Assembly: GCA_016124935.1 (NCBI GenBank)
Contig: WGMS01000017.1
Span: 1 to 64,000 of the forward strand
Reading direction: 5' to 3'
Length of the DNA stretch: 64,000 nucleotides
Source: a bacterium
Lineage (GTDB): Bacteria > Cyanobacteriota > Vampirovibrionia > Obscuribacterales > Obscuribacteraceae
The stretch's first letter is position 1. Each line of letters begins with the position of its first letter. Positions 37,245-46,213 of this stretch are shown here, piece after piece. The notes beneath the pieces are model-generated. The model was not told the origin of the DNA. It ran no database searches and saw only the letters and a list, made by a program, of their open reading frames with translations. The position numbers and the translations under genes are program-made.

Positions 37245-37670
37245 ATGCTCCAAACCCTGTTAAATAATCCACTATTTCGCTGCAGTCTGGTGATTCTCTG
37301 GATGATGGTGATTTTTGCTTTTTCCCACCAGGCGAACTCAGGCCGGATGACCGAAGCCGTCCTGGGCACAATGAACGTACCGATTCGAAAACTGGGTCAC
37401 TTGGGAGAGTATATGGTGCTCTATGTGCTCACCCATTGGGCGCTTAATAGTATCAAATACAGTATTATCAAATATCGCCCGGTGCTGGCGTTTATTTTTT
37501 CTATTTTGTATGCAGCAAGCGACGAATGGCACCAGAACTTCGTTCCAGGGCGCAGTGCCAGCGCCAGGGACGTGCTCATAGACAGCGCCGGCGTCTGCAT
37601 AGGAGTGTTTGTCTATTTGCTGGCGGAGAGATATCTATCTGACGCTAACGACAAAGAGAAAAACGCCTGA
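37245..37670 (+). CDS. VanZ-like family membrane protein
   Basis: The 141-residue product has about four membrane segments and the VanZ-like marks RKLGHLGEYMVLYVL, AASDEWHQNFVPGRSASARD and a following VLIDSAGVCIGVF. VanZ gives low-level teicoplanin resistance in enterococci, but most family members are of unknown role, so resistance should not be assumed. The gene starts 5 bp after the glycosylase stop. The product is short but complete for the minimal family domain. Confidence 0.85.
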   Translation: MLQTLLNNPLFRCSLVILWMMVIFAFSHQANSGRMTEAVLGTMNVPIRKLGHLGEYMVLYVLTHWALNSIKYSIIKYRPVLAFIFSILYAASDEWHQNFVPGRSASARDVLIDSAGVCIGVFVYLLAERYLSDANDKEKNA

Positions 37671-37679
37671 AGAGACTTA

Positions 37680-37796
37680 TCAGCAGCAGCTCGATTTGAC
37701 CTCCCAGAGCTTTTCATGGACATCTTCACCGCTCTCGAACTGCTCGGAAGATCCAACAGTGATGAAATGCTCCCATTTGACGTGAAGTCTTTTCAT
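37680..37796 (-). CDS. 38-residue ORF ending in Ser-Ser-Cys-Cys, unknown
   Basis: An ATG at 37796 is preceded by AAAGGAG ten bases upstream, one of the best ribosome sites in the window. The predicted peptide starts MKRLHVKWEHFITVGSSEQF, continues with EDVHEKLWEV and ends KSSCC. It has no signal peptide or membrane helix, is polar, and carries two tryptophans. The neighbours are the VanZ-like gene (convergent) and the PilX-like gene 59 bp upstream on the same strand, with which it may share a transcript. A modified peptide precursor or a small metal- or thiol-related protein are possible, but nothing in the sequence decides this. It is too short to be called on length alone. Confidence 0.5.
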   Translation of the reverse strand: MKRLHVKWEHFITVGSSEQFESGEDVHEKLWEVKSSCC

Positions 37797-37855
37797 GGTC
37801 ACAAATCTCCTTTGCAGCAATTGTCCATTTCCTTGGATCAAATCAGAGAAAAGGA

Positions 37856-39505
37856 CTACTCAACCAGCTTTCCGTTGACTTCCTGATAAGAGGCCAAGTT
37901 ATATCTAGTAGAGGTTCTGGCTCGAGTAGAACCAGAAGAACCAGACCCAGAACTAGGATCGGGCACCAGATTCATTTTGCCTCGCATTGAAATATTCACT
38001 TCATTACCAACGATCGCTCCATCAAATGATTGATCCTCCGAATTGGAGCTACCGTTTCTAATGCTTACCTTGGCGTTCGGAGCATATATCAAGCCACTAA
38101 AATTCCCACCGTTCAATCTGATATTTACTTCCTTCGATCCAGAGTAATAAATTTGCAGGTTTTCAGGAGAACCAAGATTTTTGAATCGACTCGCATCAAT
38201 ATCAACGGCTGACTCAGAATTATTACCCTGAACAAAAATCTTTACCGGCTGCCCAATATCGCCCGGAATTTGCACACTAGCGACGGTATCGTTCAATACC
38301 AACGAATCCACAGAATAAGACGAAGAAACATTCTCACTACTATCGATACCATTTTCGAAAATAATTGTGGTCCCCGGATCTCCGAAATTTCCATTTGAGA
38401 GCGCGTTCAAAAAATTAGATAGATCATTATTCGTTTTGCTGCCATTTATGGATAAATCCTGTACAGGAGTAGATGGAACAGAATCAACTCCGATGGGACT
38501 GCCTCCTGCGTCCGTAGCAATCGGTACAGTATTCTCTCCTCCCCTGTCTATGGCAAGATTAGCTGACTGTACTTTGTCAGCATCCGCCAAAACATTGTCG
38601 GCAGCATCATTCGGCTGAGTACCGTTCTGAGCGACAAAATTCTCAGAAGCCGGATCTCCGCCATTAGTCTCTAACCGTCCATGTATTGTGGCATTCCCGT
38701 CTGAAGTAACGAAATCACTGGGAGCACCAGCTGAGTTGTTGCTAGCAATTACATTGGCTTTCACATCCAAAGTACCACTAGTTCCGCTGAGACTTATTTG
38801 TTTATTAGACTGAATGCTAAGAGCATATCTATATGGACCTTCACCTGTAAACGAATTACTTGGGTCGCTTATACTCAAAGGACCTCCGTCGGATGCTACC
38901 TTCAAGTCAGAAATTGCAAGTATTCCCACACTGGGAAAGTTAGAAGCAGGATTAGGTGTACTAGATTCTGGAAGAGCAATCGCTCGAATACTTTTCGAAA
39001 AAACCCCACGAGAAGCTGTTACTTCGACAACTTTAGTATGAAAGAACTCACTTTCAGCCAAGCCAAGCTTTGACCTTACTGGTTCGGAGAAACTGGAAGT
39101 ATCGCCCTGTGAAGGATCTAATTGAGGTGACCACAGCAAGGAAAAAGCCTCAACCTTCTGCAAGTCTTCGTTTCCAACCTTCCAAACTCTAGCTTTGACA
39201 GTCATTTGATCGTCATCCAGCCAAGATGTTGGTACGTTTACTGTTACGGGCGGAGAATCGTCACCGAAGTCATAGGTTGGTTCATTCGCTGAATTTGCAC
39301 GTTTTATGTCGTACAAAACATACTCAAGTCCTGTCTCTGCGGCATTCAATAGACCCGCCTTGTGTTTAGATACGGCCTCACTCTGGGCGATAGAGACCAG
39401 CATGCTTCCCATCGCAAGCAGCAGCATGATCGCGAATAAACCGATAACAATTATCGAAACTAGAGCATAGCCCTCTGTTTTTCGGCTAGTTCCTTTGAGT
39501 CGCAC
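37856..39505 (-). CDS. PilX-like type IV pilus-associated protein
   Basis: The 549-residue product starts with a short basic leader and one hydrophobic helix (GYALVSIIVIGLFAIMLLLA), as in PilX N-terminal domains; the pilin Glu at +5 is Ser here. The long C-terminal part is Ser/Asn/Asp-rich. Near the end IYYSGSKEVNIRLNG and FSGLIYAPNAKVSI resemble the beta-helix-like region often found in these proteins. GTG 39505 follows GAGAG by about eight bases. It diverges across 187 bp from two pilin-like genes, forming a minor-pilin locus. A role in pilus priming or adhesion is inferred. Codon use seems less biased than in the core genes nearby. Confidence 0.7.
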   Translation of the reverse strand: MRLKGTSRKTEGYALVSIIVIGLFAIMLLLAMGSMLVSIAQSEAVSKHKAGLLNAAETGLEYVLYDIKRANSANEPTYDFGDDSPPVTVNVPTSWLDDDQMTVKARVWKVGNEDLQKVEAFSLLWSPQLDPSQGDTSSFSEPVRSKLGLAESEFFHTKVVEVTASRGVFSKSIRAIALPESSTPNPASNFPSVGILAISDLKVASDGGPLSISDPSNSFTGEGPYRYALSIQSNKQISLSGTSGTLDVKANVIASNNSAGAPSDFVTSDGNATIHGRLETNGGDPASENFVAQNGTQPNDAADNVLADADKVQSANLAIDRGGENTVPIATDAGGSPIGVDSVPSTPVQDLSINGSKTNNDLSNFLNALSNGNFGDPGTTIIFENGIDSSENVSSSYSVDSLVLNDTVASVQIPGDIGQPVKIFVQGNNSESAVDIDASRFKNLGSPENLQIYYSGSKEVNIRLNGGNFSGLIYAPNAKVSIRNGSSNSEDQSFDGAIVGNEVNISMRGKMNLVPDPSSGSGSSGSTRARTSTRYNLASYQEVNGKLVE

Positions 39506-39692
39506 CGGATATCTCTCTTAGACTGTCCACCAACGGATTTATGCCCTCAAATAGGCTATCGATATCGGTTGAAGGACATCCTCAAAAGCTTTCTATCCGA
39601 TTATCCGACTTCCTTATCTGCGTTCCGATACCCCACGTGCCCGAATTGGCATAATAGAATCAGACTGTCACGATTTAAGCAGGTCCGCCGAA

Positions 39693-40217
39693 ATGAAGAT
39701 ACGCAGACTTAGCAAAGCTAAAATTCAACGAGCTACAAGATCGAGCGAAGGAGTCTACCTCGTAGAGATACTGGTTGCGATTTCGGTAGGTGCCATGCTG
39801 ACTCTGGCGCTCTTGAATACAGCGGCAATTTCTCTCAGGCACGCCTCAGCCACGCAAAATGAAGTTTATGCAAACACAATCATCAGCGAACTACTAGAGG
39901 CAACTCGAGCAACCCCTTATGAAGAATTGAGAGCCAACATCGGCGAATACCAATTCCTTACCAACAAGGAAGATGGTGGAGACTCCGGGCCAAATCTAAG
40001 AGTTGAAGAAGTTCAGCTGAACACCATTGAGAAGGTCTGGCAAAACGCCACGAAATCAGGGTTGTTTACAGGCAAGGTCAATTATTCAGTAGAAGATGGG
40101 CCAGTACCGGGAGAAACGGTGAAAGTCAAAATAAAAGTATCTTGGAGCGACAGCACTCGATTCGCAAGCGCAAGAGAAGTCAGTGCATCAACGGTAATCG
40201 CAGACAAGGGAAATTGA
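39693..40217 (+). CDS. Type IV prepilin-like protein (PilV-like minor pilin)
   Basis: The 174-residue product has a basic leader ending in EG, followed by VYLVEILVAISVGAMLTLAL. This is the class III signal (G/VxxxE) cut and methylated by prepilin peptidase; the Glu at +5 is present. The hydrophobic helix is followed by a polar domain with ATPYEELRANIGEY. The size and sequence fit a minor pilin of the PilV/GspI type, found at the tip of pili or of type II pseudopili. The next gene begins 8 bp after its stop, so they form an operon. Confidence 0.8.
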   Translation: MKIRRLSKAKIQRATRSSEGVYLVEILVAISVGAMLTLALLNTAAISLRHASATQNEVYANTIISELLEATRATPYEELRANIGEYQFLTNKEDGGDSGPNLRVEEVQLNTIEKVWQNATKSGLFTGKVNYSVEDGPVPGETVKVKIKVSWSDSTRFASAREVSASTVIADKGN

Positions 40218-40225
40218 AAAACACA

Positions 40226-41188
40226 ATGAGATCCGCTGCAACTAGCGTAGAGCGATTCGAAAGAACGCCTAGAAATTCGAAGGGAGCAACTCTGACAGAA
40301 ATGCTCATAGCATCCTTGCTGATAGGCTTTTCGCTGGCAGCCATAGGCGAAGTTATGGTTCTAACAACTTTATCCGCGAATAAGCTGTCTAATCGCGCCA
40401 GTGGTATCAGTGACTCGAGAACGGCCTGTTCAAGAATTCAATCAGATGTGAGAGCTGCTCGAAATTTTGGCGACTCCTATGATGATCCAACAGAATCATC
40501 GGCAACTCATCAAAGTAATTTTTTTCCCTGTGACAGCAACCCACTATACCGATTCGATTCGGGTCCGCAGCACACCAGTACACTCTGGACCTGGAGCGGA
40601 TGGCCAACGACATGGGGAAGTCCTCCGTACAAACTTGATGCCCAAACCCTTATAATTCAACAGCCTAAACTCCTCTCAGTTGATTCCAGCAGCACCCTCA
40701 GTAGTATCAATGGATTTCCACTTGAGGGCACCATCACTAATGGCAGAAACAATTTAGACACAGTCGTCTACAAACTCATTCAAGATCCTAATCAGGCAGG
40801 GGAATTCATTCTTCAGAGAGCCGTTTTTGTCGGCGAGGACACTGTGCCTGGAGCCAGTTACAGCAGCATGGTGAATCCTCCACAAACTGTTGTCGGCGGC
40901 ATCATAGGCCCCCTTACAAATAATGGAAGTACCTTTCCTGAAGTGTTCTCCTACTGGGTAAGGAACGCGGAAAAGGTATCAAGCCCCAGCCCTTTGAGAA
41001 AGCTAGACCTGTCCGAGTTGGAGTCAAATCCAGGTGCAACAAAATACATTATCGGAGTAGGTATGGACCTTGAACTAAGAAAGCCGGACTCCAGGACAGG
41101 TAATTCGAACGCAGCCTACCAGCAAAGAATGGGAATCCATACTGAAGCCTTTCTCAGATACAACAAGGATATGAGCGCCCTGAACTGA
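40226..41188 (+). CDS. Type IV prepilin-like protein (PilW-like minor pilin)
   Basis: The 320-residue product has a leader ending in KG and then ATLTEMLIASLLIGFSLAAI, a prepilin signal with Glu at +5. The remaining 270 residues are Ser/Asn/Pro-rich without recognised motifs, apart from DSRTACSRIQSDVRAAR after the helix, typical of PilW/GspJ-type proteins. ATG 40226 is chosen because it gives a normal leader; the frame runs back to 40142 inside the previous gene. Together with the PilV-like and PilX-like genes it makes a minor-pilin locus. No pilus motor genes lie in the window. Confidence 0.75.
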   Translation: MRSAATSVERFERTPRNSKGATLTEMLIASLLIGFSLAAIGEVMVLTTLSANKLSNRASGISDSRTACSRIQSDVRAARNFGDSYDDPTESSATHQSNFFPCDSNPLYRFDSGPQHTSTLWTWSGWPTTWGSPPYKLDAQTLIIQQPKLLSVDSSSTLSSINGFPLEGTITNGRNNLDTVVYKLIQDPNQAGEFILQRAVFVGEDTVPGASYSSMVNPPQTVVGGIIGPLTNNGSTFPEVFSYWVRNAEKVSSPSPLRKLDLSELESNPGATKYIIGVGMDLELRKPDSRTGNSNAAYQQRMGIHTEAFLRYNKDMSALN

Positions 41189-41438
41189 ATTGCGCAACGC
41201 CAACGCCTGCCGGTACAAACTCGCACGACTCTCCACTTCAGCGCGTGAGGCCCCGGGTAGCACTCACGCACAGAATCAAATCGCGCAGCTTCAGGCAGGT
41301 CTAATGTTTGTCTACAGCTTCGATTATGCTTCCTGTACAACCAATTATACATACATATGCATGGCTGTCAATCAAATTTTATTTCTCTGCCCGTATAGAT
41401 CTCTCAAAACAGAGGATAAAACAACCTGATGAAGCGGC

Positions 41439-42497
41439 TTATTCCTGGCGCTCCGCCGCCTCTTTATCGGCATGGGAGACATCCTTCTGGGTGTTGACCA
41501 TCAGCTTGCCGTCCTGATTGAGGCTGATCCCGAGCCGCAGATGAATAGGCGAAGGCTCTTTGCTCTCGGGAGTGGTCAGCTCGGCATAAAGATCCACGTC
41601 GGTGGATACACTGCTGGTCGGCTCCTGAACCACTTTGCTGATCATCACAGTTTGATTCTGGGGCAGACGGCTGAGCTGCTTACGCGAAAGGGGAAAGCTG
41701 GTCTCGTTCCAGTACTTCTTCATCAACTCCGGCTTCATCACCGCCATCGCTTGAATCTGAGAATACTGATAGGAGCGCGGGCTGAAATCGAGCAGATTGG
41801 AGACATAGGTCCGAACAAAGGTATCCACGTTCTCGGAGCTCATTTCGTTCTTGGTTATCTCTTTAGCCACTTCCGGAGGGGTGGAGGAGCTGTAATTGAA
41901 GAAGAAGAAGGCTCCTGCAATTATGGCACCGACGACGGTTACCGCCAGGGCGACTCCGCCGAATATGAGGATCTTCTTCTCTTTCTCGCGCCGAGGCGAA
42001 GCCATGTCAGAGCGAGAGCGGCGCCTGGTCTCGGGAACTTGCAGGTCGCTGAAATCTGAAGTCTGATGGGTATCAGCAGTCAGCGCCTGAATTGCTTCAT
42101 CGGCAGTGGGAGTCCTCTCCAGCTTGCTGGAAACTTGATATTCGGAAGGCAGATGATCAGGAACTTCAGGCGTACTCAGGGGCGTTTGCAGCGCTGCGGC
42201 ACCCAGGGCGCCTTTGCCTGTGGTCAGAATGCGAGAGAGTTTCAGGGACTCATCACCGGTGAGCAGAACCTGGCTGGCGGGCGGAGTGCCTATCTTTCTT
42301 TTGACCGAAAGCGAGACTCTTTCGTCCACATCCTTGAGCACGACAAGAAAGCCCGATTGGGTCTCCACCATTCTCACCGTGGTCACCGGCGACTGGGCGA
42401 CGAAATTGTCCTCGCTCTGGAAGATGTCTCCGGTCTGGTCTCCGGTAAACGGCGCCTGAAAGCTGGAAGATGTATGGTCGTCTGAAGAGTAGGTCAC
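41439..42497 (-). CDS. Single-pass membrane protein, unknown function
   Basis: The 352-residue product has a polar, disordered N-terminal half (residues 1-170), a basic stretch (RRRSRSDMASPRREKEKK), one membrane helix at about 174-198, and an external domain of about 150 residues. The external domain (VRTYVSNLLDFSPRSYQYSQ, then MKKYWNE) is vaguely like the VirB8/TraE fold, but I see no firm motif and no other conjugation genes. GTG 42497 has AGGGG eight bases upstream. It lies 98 bp beyond the sigma factor terminator on the same strand, so it is probably its own unit. Confidence 0.55.
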   Translation of the reverse strand: MTYSSDDHTSSSFQAPFTGDQTGDIFQSEDNFVAQSPVTTVRMVETQSGFLVVLKDVDERVSLSVKRKIGTPPASQVLLTGDESLKLSRILTTGKGALGAAALQTPLSTPEVPDHLPSEYQVSSKLERTPTADEAIQALTADTHQTSDFSDLQVPETRRRSRSDMASPRREKEKKILIFGGVALAVTVVGAIIAGAFFFFNYSSSTPPEVAKEITKNEMSSENVDTFVRTYVSNLLDFSPRSYQYSQIQAMAVMKPELMKKYWNETSFPLSRKQLSRLPQNQTVMISKVVQEPTSSVSTDVDLYAELTTPESKEPSPIHLRLGISLNQDGKLMVNTQKDVSHADKEAAERQE

Positions 42498-42595
42498 GGT
42501 ATGAGCCCCTTTTTCCTGGTTGCACCTGAGTACTTTTCAACTCAAGCCCATAGTTTAACCAGGATCTCTTGATTTGTCCTGAAAACTAATTGAGA

Positions 42596-42629
42596 AGACC
42601 CAAGCCGTAATAAAAATTGGCTTGGGTCT
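42596..42629 (-). terminator. Terminator downstream of the sigma factor gene
   Basis: AGACCCAAGCC (42596-42606) and GGCTTGGGTCT (42619-42629) form a perfect 11-bp stem with a 12-base A/T-rich loop, 28 bp after the sigA stop. On the minus strand the hairpin is followed by TCTCAATTAG, only moderately T-rich. Confidence 0.7.
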
Positions 42630-42657
42630 CTATAGTTTTAGTTAATGAGGCGGAGGC

Positions 42658-43686
42658 TTACAGATACTCTCTCAGTCTGGAGGATCTGCCCGGCTGCCGC
42701 AGCTTTCTCAGAGCCTTGAATTCAATCTGGCGAACTCTTTCACGGGTTACGTTGAAGAGTTGACCGACTTCTTCCAGGGTTCTCTGTCTGCCGTCATCAA
42801 GACCGAAACGCAGTCTGAGCACGTCTCTTTCCCGGGGGGTGAGCTCGTTGAGCATCTTAGCCAGGTCCTGACGGAGCAGTTCATGGGTGACGGTGGTGTC
42901 GGGTCTATCGGTCTCGGCGTCTTCTATGAAGTCGCCCAGGCGAGAATCTTCTTCTTTACCGATAGGAGTCTCGAGCGAGATAGGCTCTTTGGCAGCCTTG
43001 ATAATCTCGTGCAGTTTGACGATCGAGACGTCCATGGCGTTAGCCAGTTCGTGCTCGGTCGGCTTTCTGTTCAGTTCCTGGGCAAGCTGACGGGTAACTT
43101 TCTTCAGCTTGTTGATGGTCTCGACCATGTGGACAGGAACTCGGATGGTTCTGGATTTGTCAGCCAGAGCCCGGGTGATAGCCTGACGGATCCACCAGGT
43201 GGCGTAGGTAGAGAACTTATAGCCCCGCTCGTGGTCGAACTTCTCGGAAGCACGAATAAGACCGAGGTTGCCTTCTTGAATAAGATCAAGGAAGGAGAGA
43301 CCTCTACCGATATATTTCTTGGCGATTGAAACAACCAGTCTCAGGTTAGCCTGAACCAGCTTTCGCTTAGCCATCATGTCGCCCTGCAGGATTTTTCGGG
43401 CTAGTTCAATCTCTTCGTCCGGCTTGAGGAGCTGGATTCTTCCAATCTCTCTCAGGTACAGTCGGACCGAATCTTCTGTGGCGATCTCCCGGGTCGAAGG
43501 CATTTCGACCGGCTCATCATCATCATCCATTCCGGCGTCGTCGTCATCGATAATGGTGAATTGATCGTCATCGATAAGATCAAGCTCTTCCATTTCGTTT
43601 CGCTTAGCGGCGTTCTCGTCTTCTACGAACATTCCGCGGACCATGCGATCGGTGGAGGATGCTTTACTCTTGGATACTTTAGGCAT
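42658..43686 (-). CDS. sigA: Primary (group 1) RNA polymerase sigma factor
   Basis: This is the housekeeping sigma70 that directs RNA polymerase to -35/-10 promoters. The 342-residue product has a short acidic N-terminus in place of a full region 1.1, region 1.2 ([15 protein letters not shown]), region 2 ([36 protein letters not shown]), region 3 and region 4.2 ([20 protein letters not shown]). The RpoD box is complete, as in group 1 factors. ATG 43686 has AGGA upstream (AAAGGATGAGGAAACC). A strong hairpin terminates the gene. The match of promoters in this window to TTGACA/TATAAT fits this factor. Confidence 0.94.
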   Translation of the reverse strand: MPKVSKSKASSTDRMVRGMFVEDENAAKRNEMEELDLIDDDQFTIIDDDDAGMDDDDEPVEMPSTREIATEDSVRLYLREIGRIQLLKPDEEIELARKILQGDMMAKRKLVQANLRLVVSIAKKYIGRGLSFLDLIQEGNLGLIRASEKFDHERGYKFSTYATWWIRQAITRALADKSRTIRVPVHMVETINKLKKVTRQLAQELNRKPTEHELANAMDVSIVKLHEIIKAAKEPISLETPIGKEEDSRLGDFIEDAETDRPDTTVTHELLRQDLAKMLNELTPRERDVLRLRFGLDDGRQRTLEEVGQLFNVTRERVRQIEFKALRKLRQPGRSSRLREYL

Positions 43687-44436
43687 AGATAGGTTTCCTC
43701 ATCCTTTTAAAAGATAGATTCTGGACAATACGCTATTTGTTATTCACTGTTGCTTTGTCACGCTTCAAGAAACGACTGATTCTGACTCTCTTTTACCGTT
43801 ATATATAAATGACTTGGTTGTCCCTTAGATGGACCTATCTATACGGCGGAGCTATCGAATGCACTTCCTATAAAGACATGTTAGGTGCGAAGGTTGAAAT
43901 CAAGGGGAATCTACACAGTTCCATAATATTTGCATTAACTGGATGCAATTTTTTGTGCTGCTTCGGCAGCTCGTCGTGTCTGGAATCCCTCAGTAAAACG
44001 CCTTTTCAAAGAATCGCGGCGCTTGCTTGGCAACGGCACCAAATCTAGTATAGGTTCGCTCCGGAAAAGTGGCGCAACCTGTTAAGCTAGATTAACAAGC
44101 CCCTTGATTCGATTACCGAAGACGCAAACACCTATTAACACGAGCGTTTCGGGATCCGCACCAGGTTTTCTGTACTAAGATTAATGGGAAAAGACCGCAA
44201 GTCCACTTGGCAACCATGTTTCCAGATGCGAACTGATGATATTGCCAGATAACTTTATATACATATAGTGAGCCCAGAAAGCCAAGCCTTGACGAAGTTT
44301 TCCAGATCCGCTCAAAAGGCACCATTTTCGATTAGAAACCGCAAAACGACTGAGATCACAAGATTAGCTCCAGAAGCCGATTTCAGGTCCAGCCCTCAGC
44401 CGCAAAACGACGACTCGCAGAGCACCGGATATGGTT
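43687..44436. other. 750-bp stretch without a convincing gene; one orphan promoter
   Basis: Short frames at 43809-44048 and 44268-44459 lack ribosome sites and known motifs. A sigma70-like promoter faces right: TTGCCA (44242-44247), 16 bp, TATAGT (44264-44269). A dyad TGTTAA-N6-TTAACA lies at 44080-44097. The left part must hold the sigA promoter. A small RNA is possible, but no tmRNA, 6S or RNase P feature is recognised. Confidence 0.4.
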
Positions 44437-45132
44437 TCAATTCGGATGGGCGACAATAACAAAGCGCGGATAGCGAGCACCTGAATCCCCGAGGCAATCA
44501 TTCACCTCATCAAGAAAGTAGCTCTTCTCGATAGAAAATCCGGCTTGCTCCATCAAATATGTCATCGAGCGAATCGAGCCCGGACAGGAAAGAGGCAGAG
44601 ATTCGACTAAGCCGGCCCATTCTCCGGTCCAGATGAAGCGGTCCCAGAGAGCGTCCAGGATAACCGCCCGTCCCCCTGCTTTCAGTAAGCCTTTCCAGAG
44701 CTTGAAGACATGAATCGGGTCCTCGAAAAACACCACCGATTGCCTGGCCACTATCAGGTCGAGAGAATGATCCTCGATGGGTGAGAAAACACCGCGGTCA
44801 TGGGCGTCACCCTCCAGATACTTGAGAGTGGCTTCCGTCTTGCCGGTCAAATGCTCACGGTTCAACTCTATGGATTCCCGGGAAAAATCCTGGGCATACA
44901 GAGTCCCGGAGCGGTTAAGAATCGCCCCAAGAAGCTCGGTCAAAACCCCGGTGCCGGCACCGACTTCCAGGCAGCTTGAATTCTTATCTATAGATAGCCC
45001 TTTCAGTACATTCATCCAGGCGCCGCGCTCTTCTGCCGAGCAGAAGCCGTGACCTTTCTGACTGCCATATTCAGGCGCGCTGGCGTCATGCAGCTCTTTG
45101 ACCTTGCGTGCAACAACAGAGACTTGATTCAA
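44437..45132 (-). CDS. Class I SAM-dependent methyltransferase
   Basis: The roughly 231-residue product has the SAM-binding motif SCLEVGAGTGVLTELL, an acidic end of strand 2 (YAQDFSRESIELN), a GDAHDRG segment and DLIVARQSVVFFEDP as the strand 4 region. It resembles UbiE/Methyltransf_11 proteins; the substrate is unknown. No ATG lies near the start of homology. TTG 45132 is chosen because GGAAGAGG precedes it at seven to eight bases; TTG 45162 in the same frame has no such site. It converges on the gene-poor gap and diverges from the zinc peptidase gene. Confidence 0.75.
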   Translation of the reverse strand: MNQVSVVARKVKELHDASAPEYGSQKGHGFCSAEERGAWMNVLKGLSIDKNSSCLEVGAGTGVLTELLGAILNRSGTLYAQDFSRESIELNREHLTGKTEATLKYLEGDAHDRGVFSPIEDHSLDLIVARQSVVFFEDPIHVFKLWKGLLKAGGRAVILDALWDRFIWTGEWAGLVESLPLSCPGSIRSMTYLMEQAGFSIEKSYFLDEVNDCLGDSGARYPRFVIVAHPN

Positions 45133-45313
45133 AATGATGCCCTCTTCCAAATCCGGATTCAAGATTCGAGAATAATATTAGTAGAAGGTGTCGCCGAGTT
45201 CGTTTTTTGTCCAGTACTTGCAAAATCTATTATTATTAGCAAGCTGTAACCTATGAGCCTGCCAGACAGAATTATGGAATTTCTTCGAAGCTACTTAACA
45301 AGACCGAAAGCCT

Positions 45314-46159
45314 ATGGATAACCTCAGAAACCTGACCGTCAAATTAGAGCGTTGCTTCTTGAAATTTACCGGAACCTACGAAAGACAGCCCCGGGAAACC
45401 TCCAGCAAAGCGCTTCAGAAAATCGGTCGCGAATATGGCATCAAAATAATTACCAAAGATTCTCTTGTCTGTCGTGATATCAGATACGATGCCGCCACCA
45501 GATCGCAGGTGGCGGCCGCCAAAGAAAAACTGATCAACGGACTGCGGGTCTACAGCCCGAAAATCATCAAGAAATCCGGAGTTGAGCAGATTATACTCTG
45601 CAGAAACCTGACAGTTAGCGGATCAGTCAAGAATATCGTCGCTGTATCCGGATTAGCCGTGGTCGGCTATGATGTAGTCGACACCCTCTTTCTGGACGCC
45701 GGTAATTTTGCCACGACTGGAAACAACTGGATAGGAGACAGGGTCTTTCACCACGAGCTCTACCACGCCATCGACTATCGGGACAGCTGGTTTGGCTACA
45801 TAGACTCGGAATGGAAATATCTTCAAGGTCCTAACTTCAAATATGGTTACGACATTCTCCATGAGAGAATGAATACCTTCGATCGAGGAGTTCTCGGAGA
45901 GCGGGTGACCCGTGACTACGAGATCAAAGGGGTAGAAGCCCGTCCCTCTAATGAAGCCGGTTTCGTCTCGGACTATGCCAGGATATCCTATGTCGAGGAC
46001 AAGGCAGAAGTTTTTGCTTCTTTAATAACCGACTATAAAAAGACTATGGCTAGAACCAGGCGAGATCTGCCTCTGAAGCGCAAAGTCGAGCATATGAAAA
46101 TGCTGTTGGCTAAATTCTGCTCTGATTTCAATGACGACTTCTGGAAAAGCCGCGTTTAA
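45314..46159 (+). CDS. Putative zinc metallopeptidase (HExxH ... E type)
   Basis: The 281-residue product has VFHHELYHAIDYRD with H147-E148-x-x-H151, and later a GFVSDYARISYVEDKAEVFA region with E228 and E232. This pair resembles a group of putative zinc-binding peptidases in which a Ser-x-Tyr-Ala and an E-D-x-A-E motif follow HExxH; the third ligand is probably a Glu there. No signal peptide is seen, and there are Lys-rich ends. The substrate is unknown. ATG 45314 has a weak GAAAG site. It lies alone between a divergent methyltransferase gene and a convergent DUF3137-like gene. Confidence 0.6.
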   Translation: MDNLRNLTVKLERCFLKFTGTYERQPRETSSKALQKIGREYGIKIITKDSLVCRDIRYDAATRSQVAAAKEKLINGLRVYSPKIIKKSGVEQIILCRNLTVSGSVKNIVAVSGLAVVGYDVVDTLFLDAGNFATTGNNWIGDRVFHHELYHAIDYRDSWFGYIDSEWKYLQGPNFKYGYDILHERMNTFDRGVLGERVTRDYEIKGVEARPSNEAGFVSDYARISYVEDKAEVFASLITDYKKTMARTRRDLPLKRKVEHMKMLLAKFCSDFNDDFWKSRV

Positions 46160-46213
46160 AATCCACTGCCTGTTCTCTACTATGCAGAGAAAAACACGGA
46201 CAGAACTCAGAAC

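Noticed and set aside
43809..44048. 79-codon ORF in the gene-poor gap
   Set aside because: No ribosome site, Cys-rich but without a zinc pattern, and no relation to neighbours.
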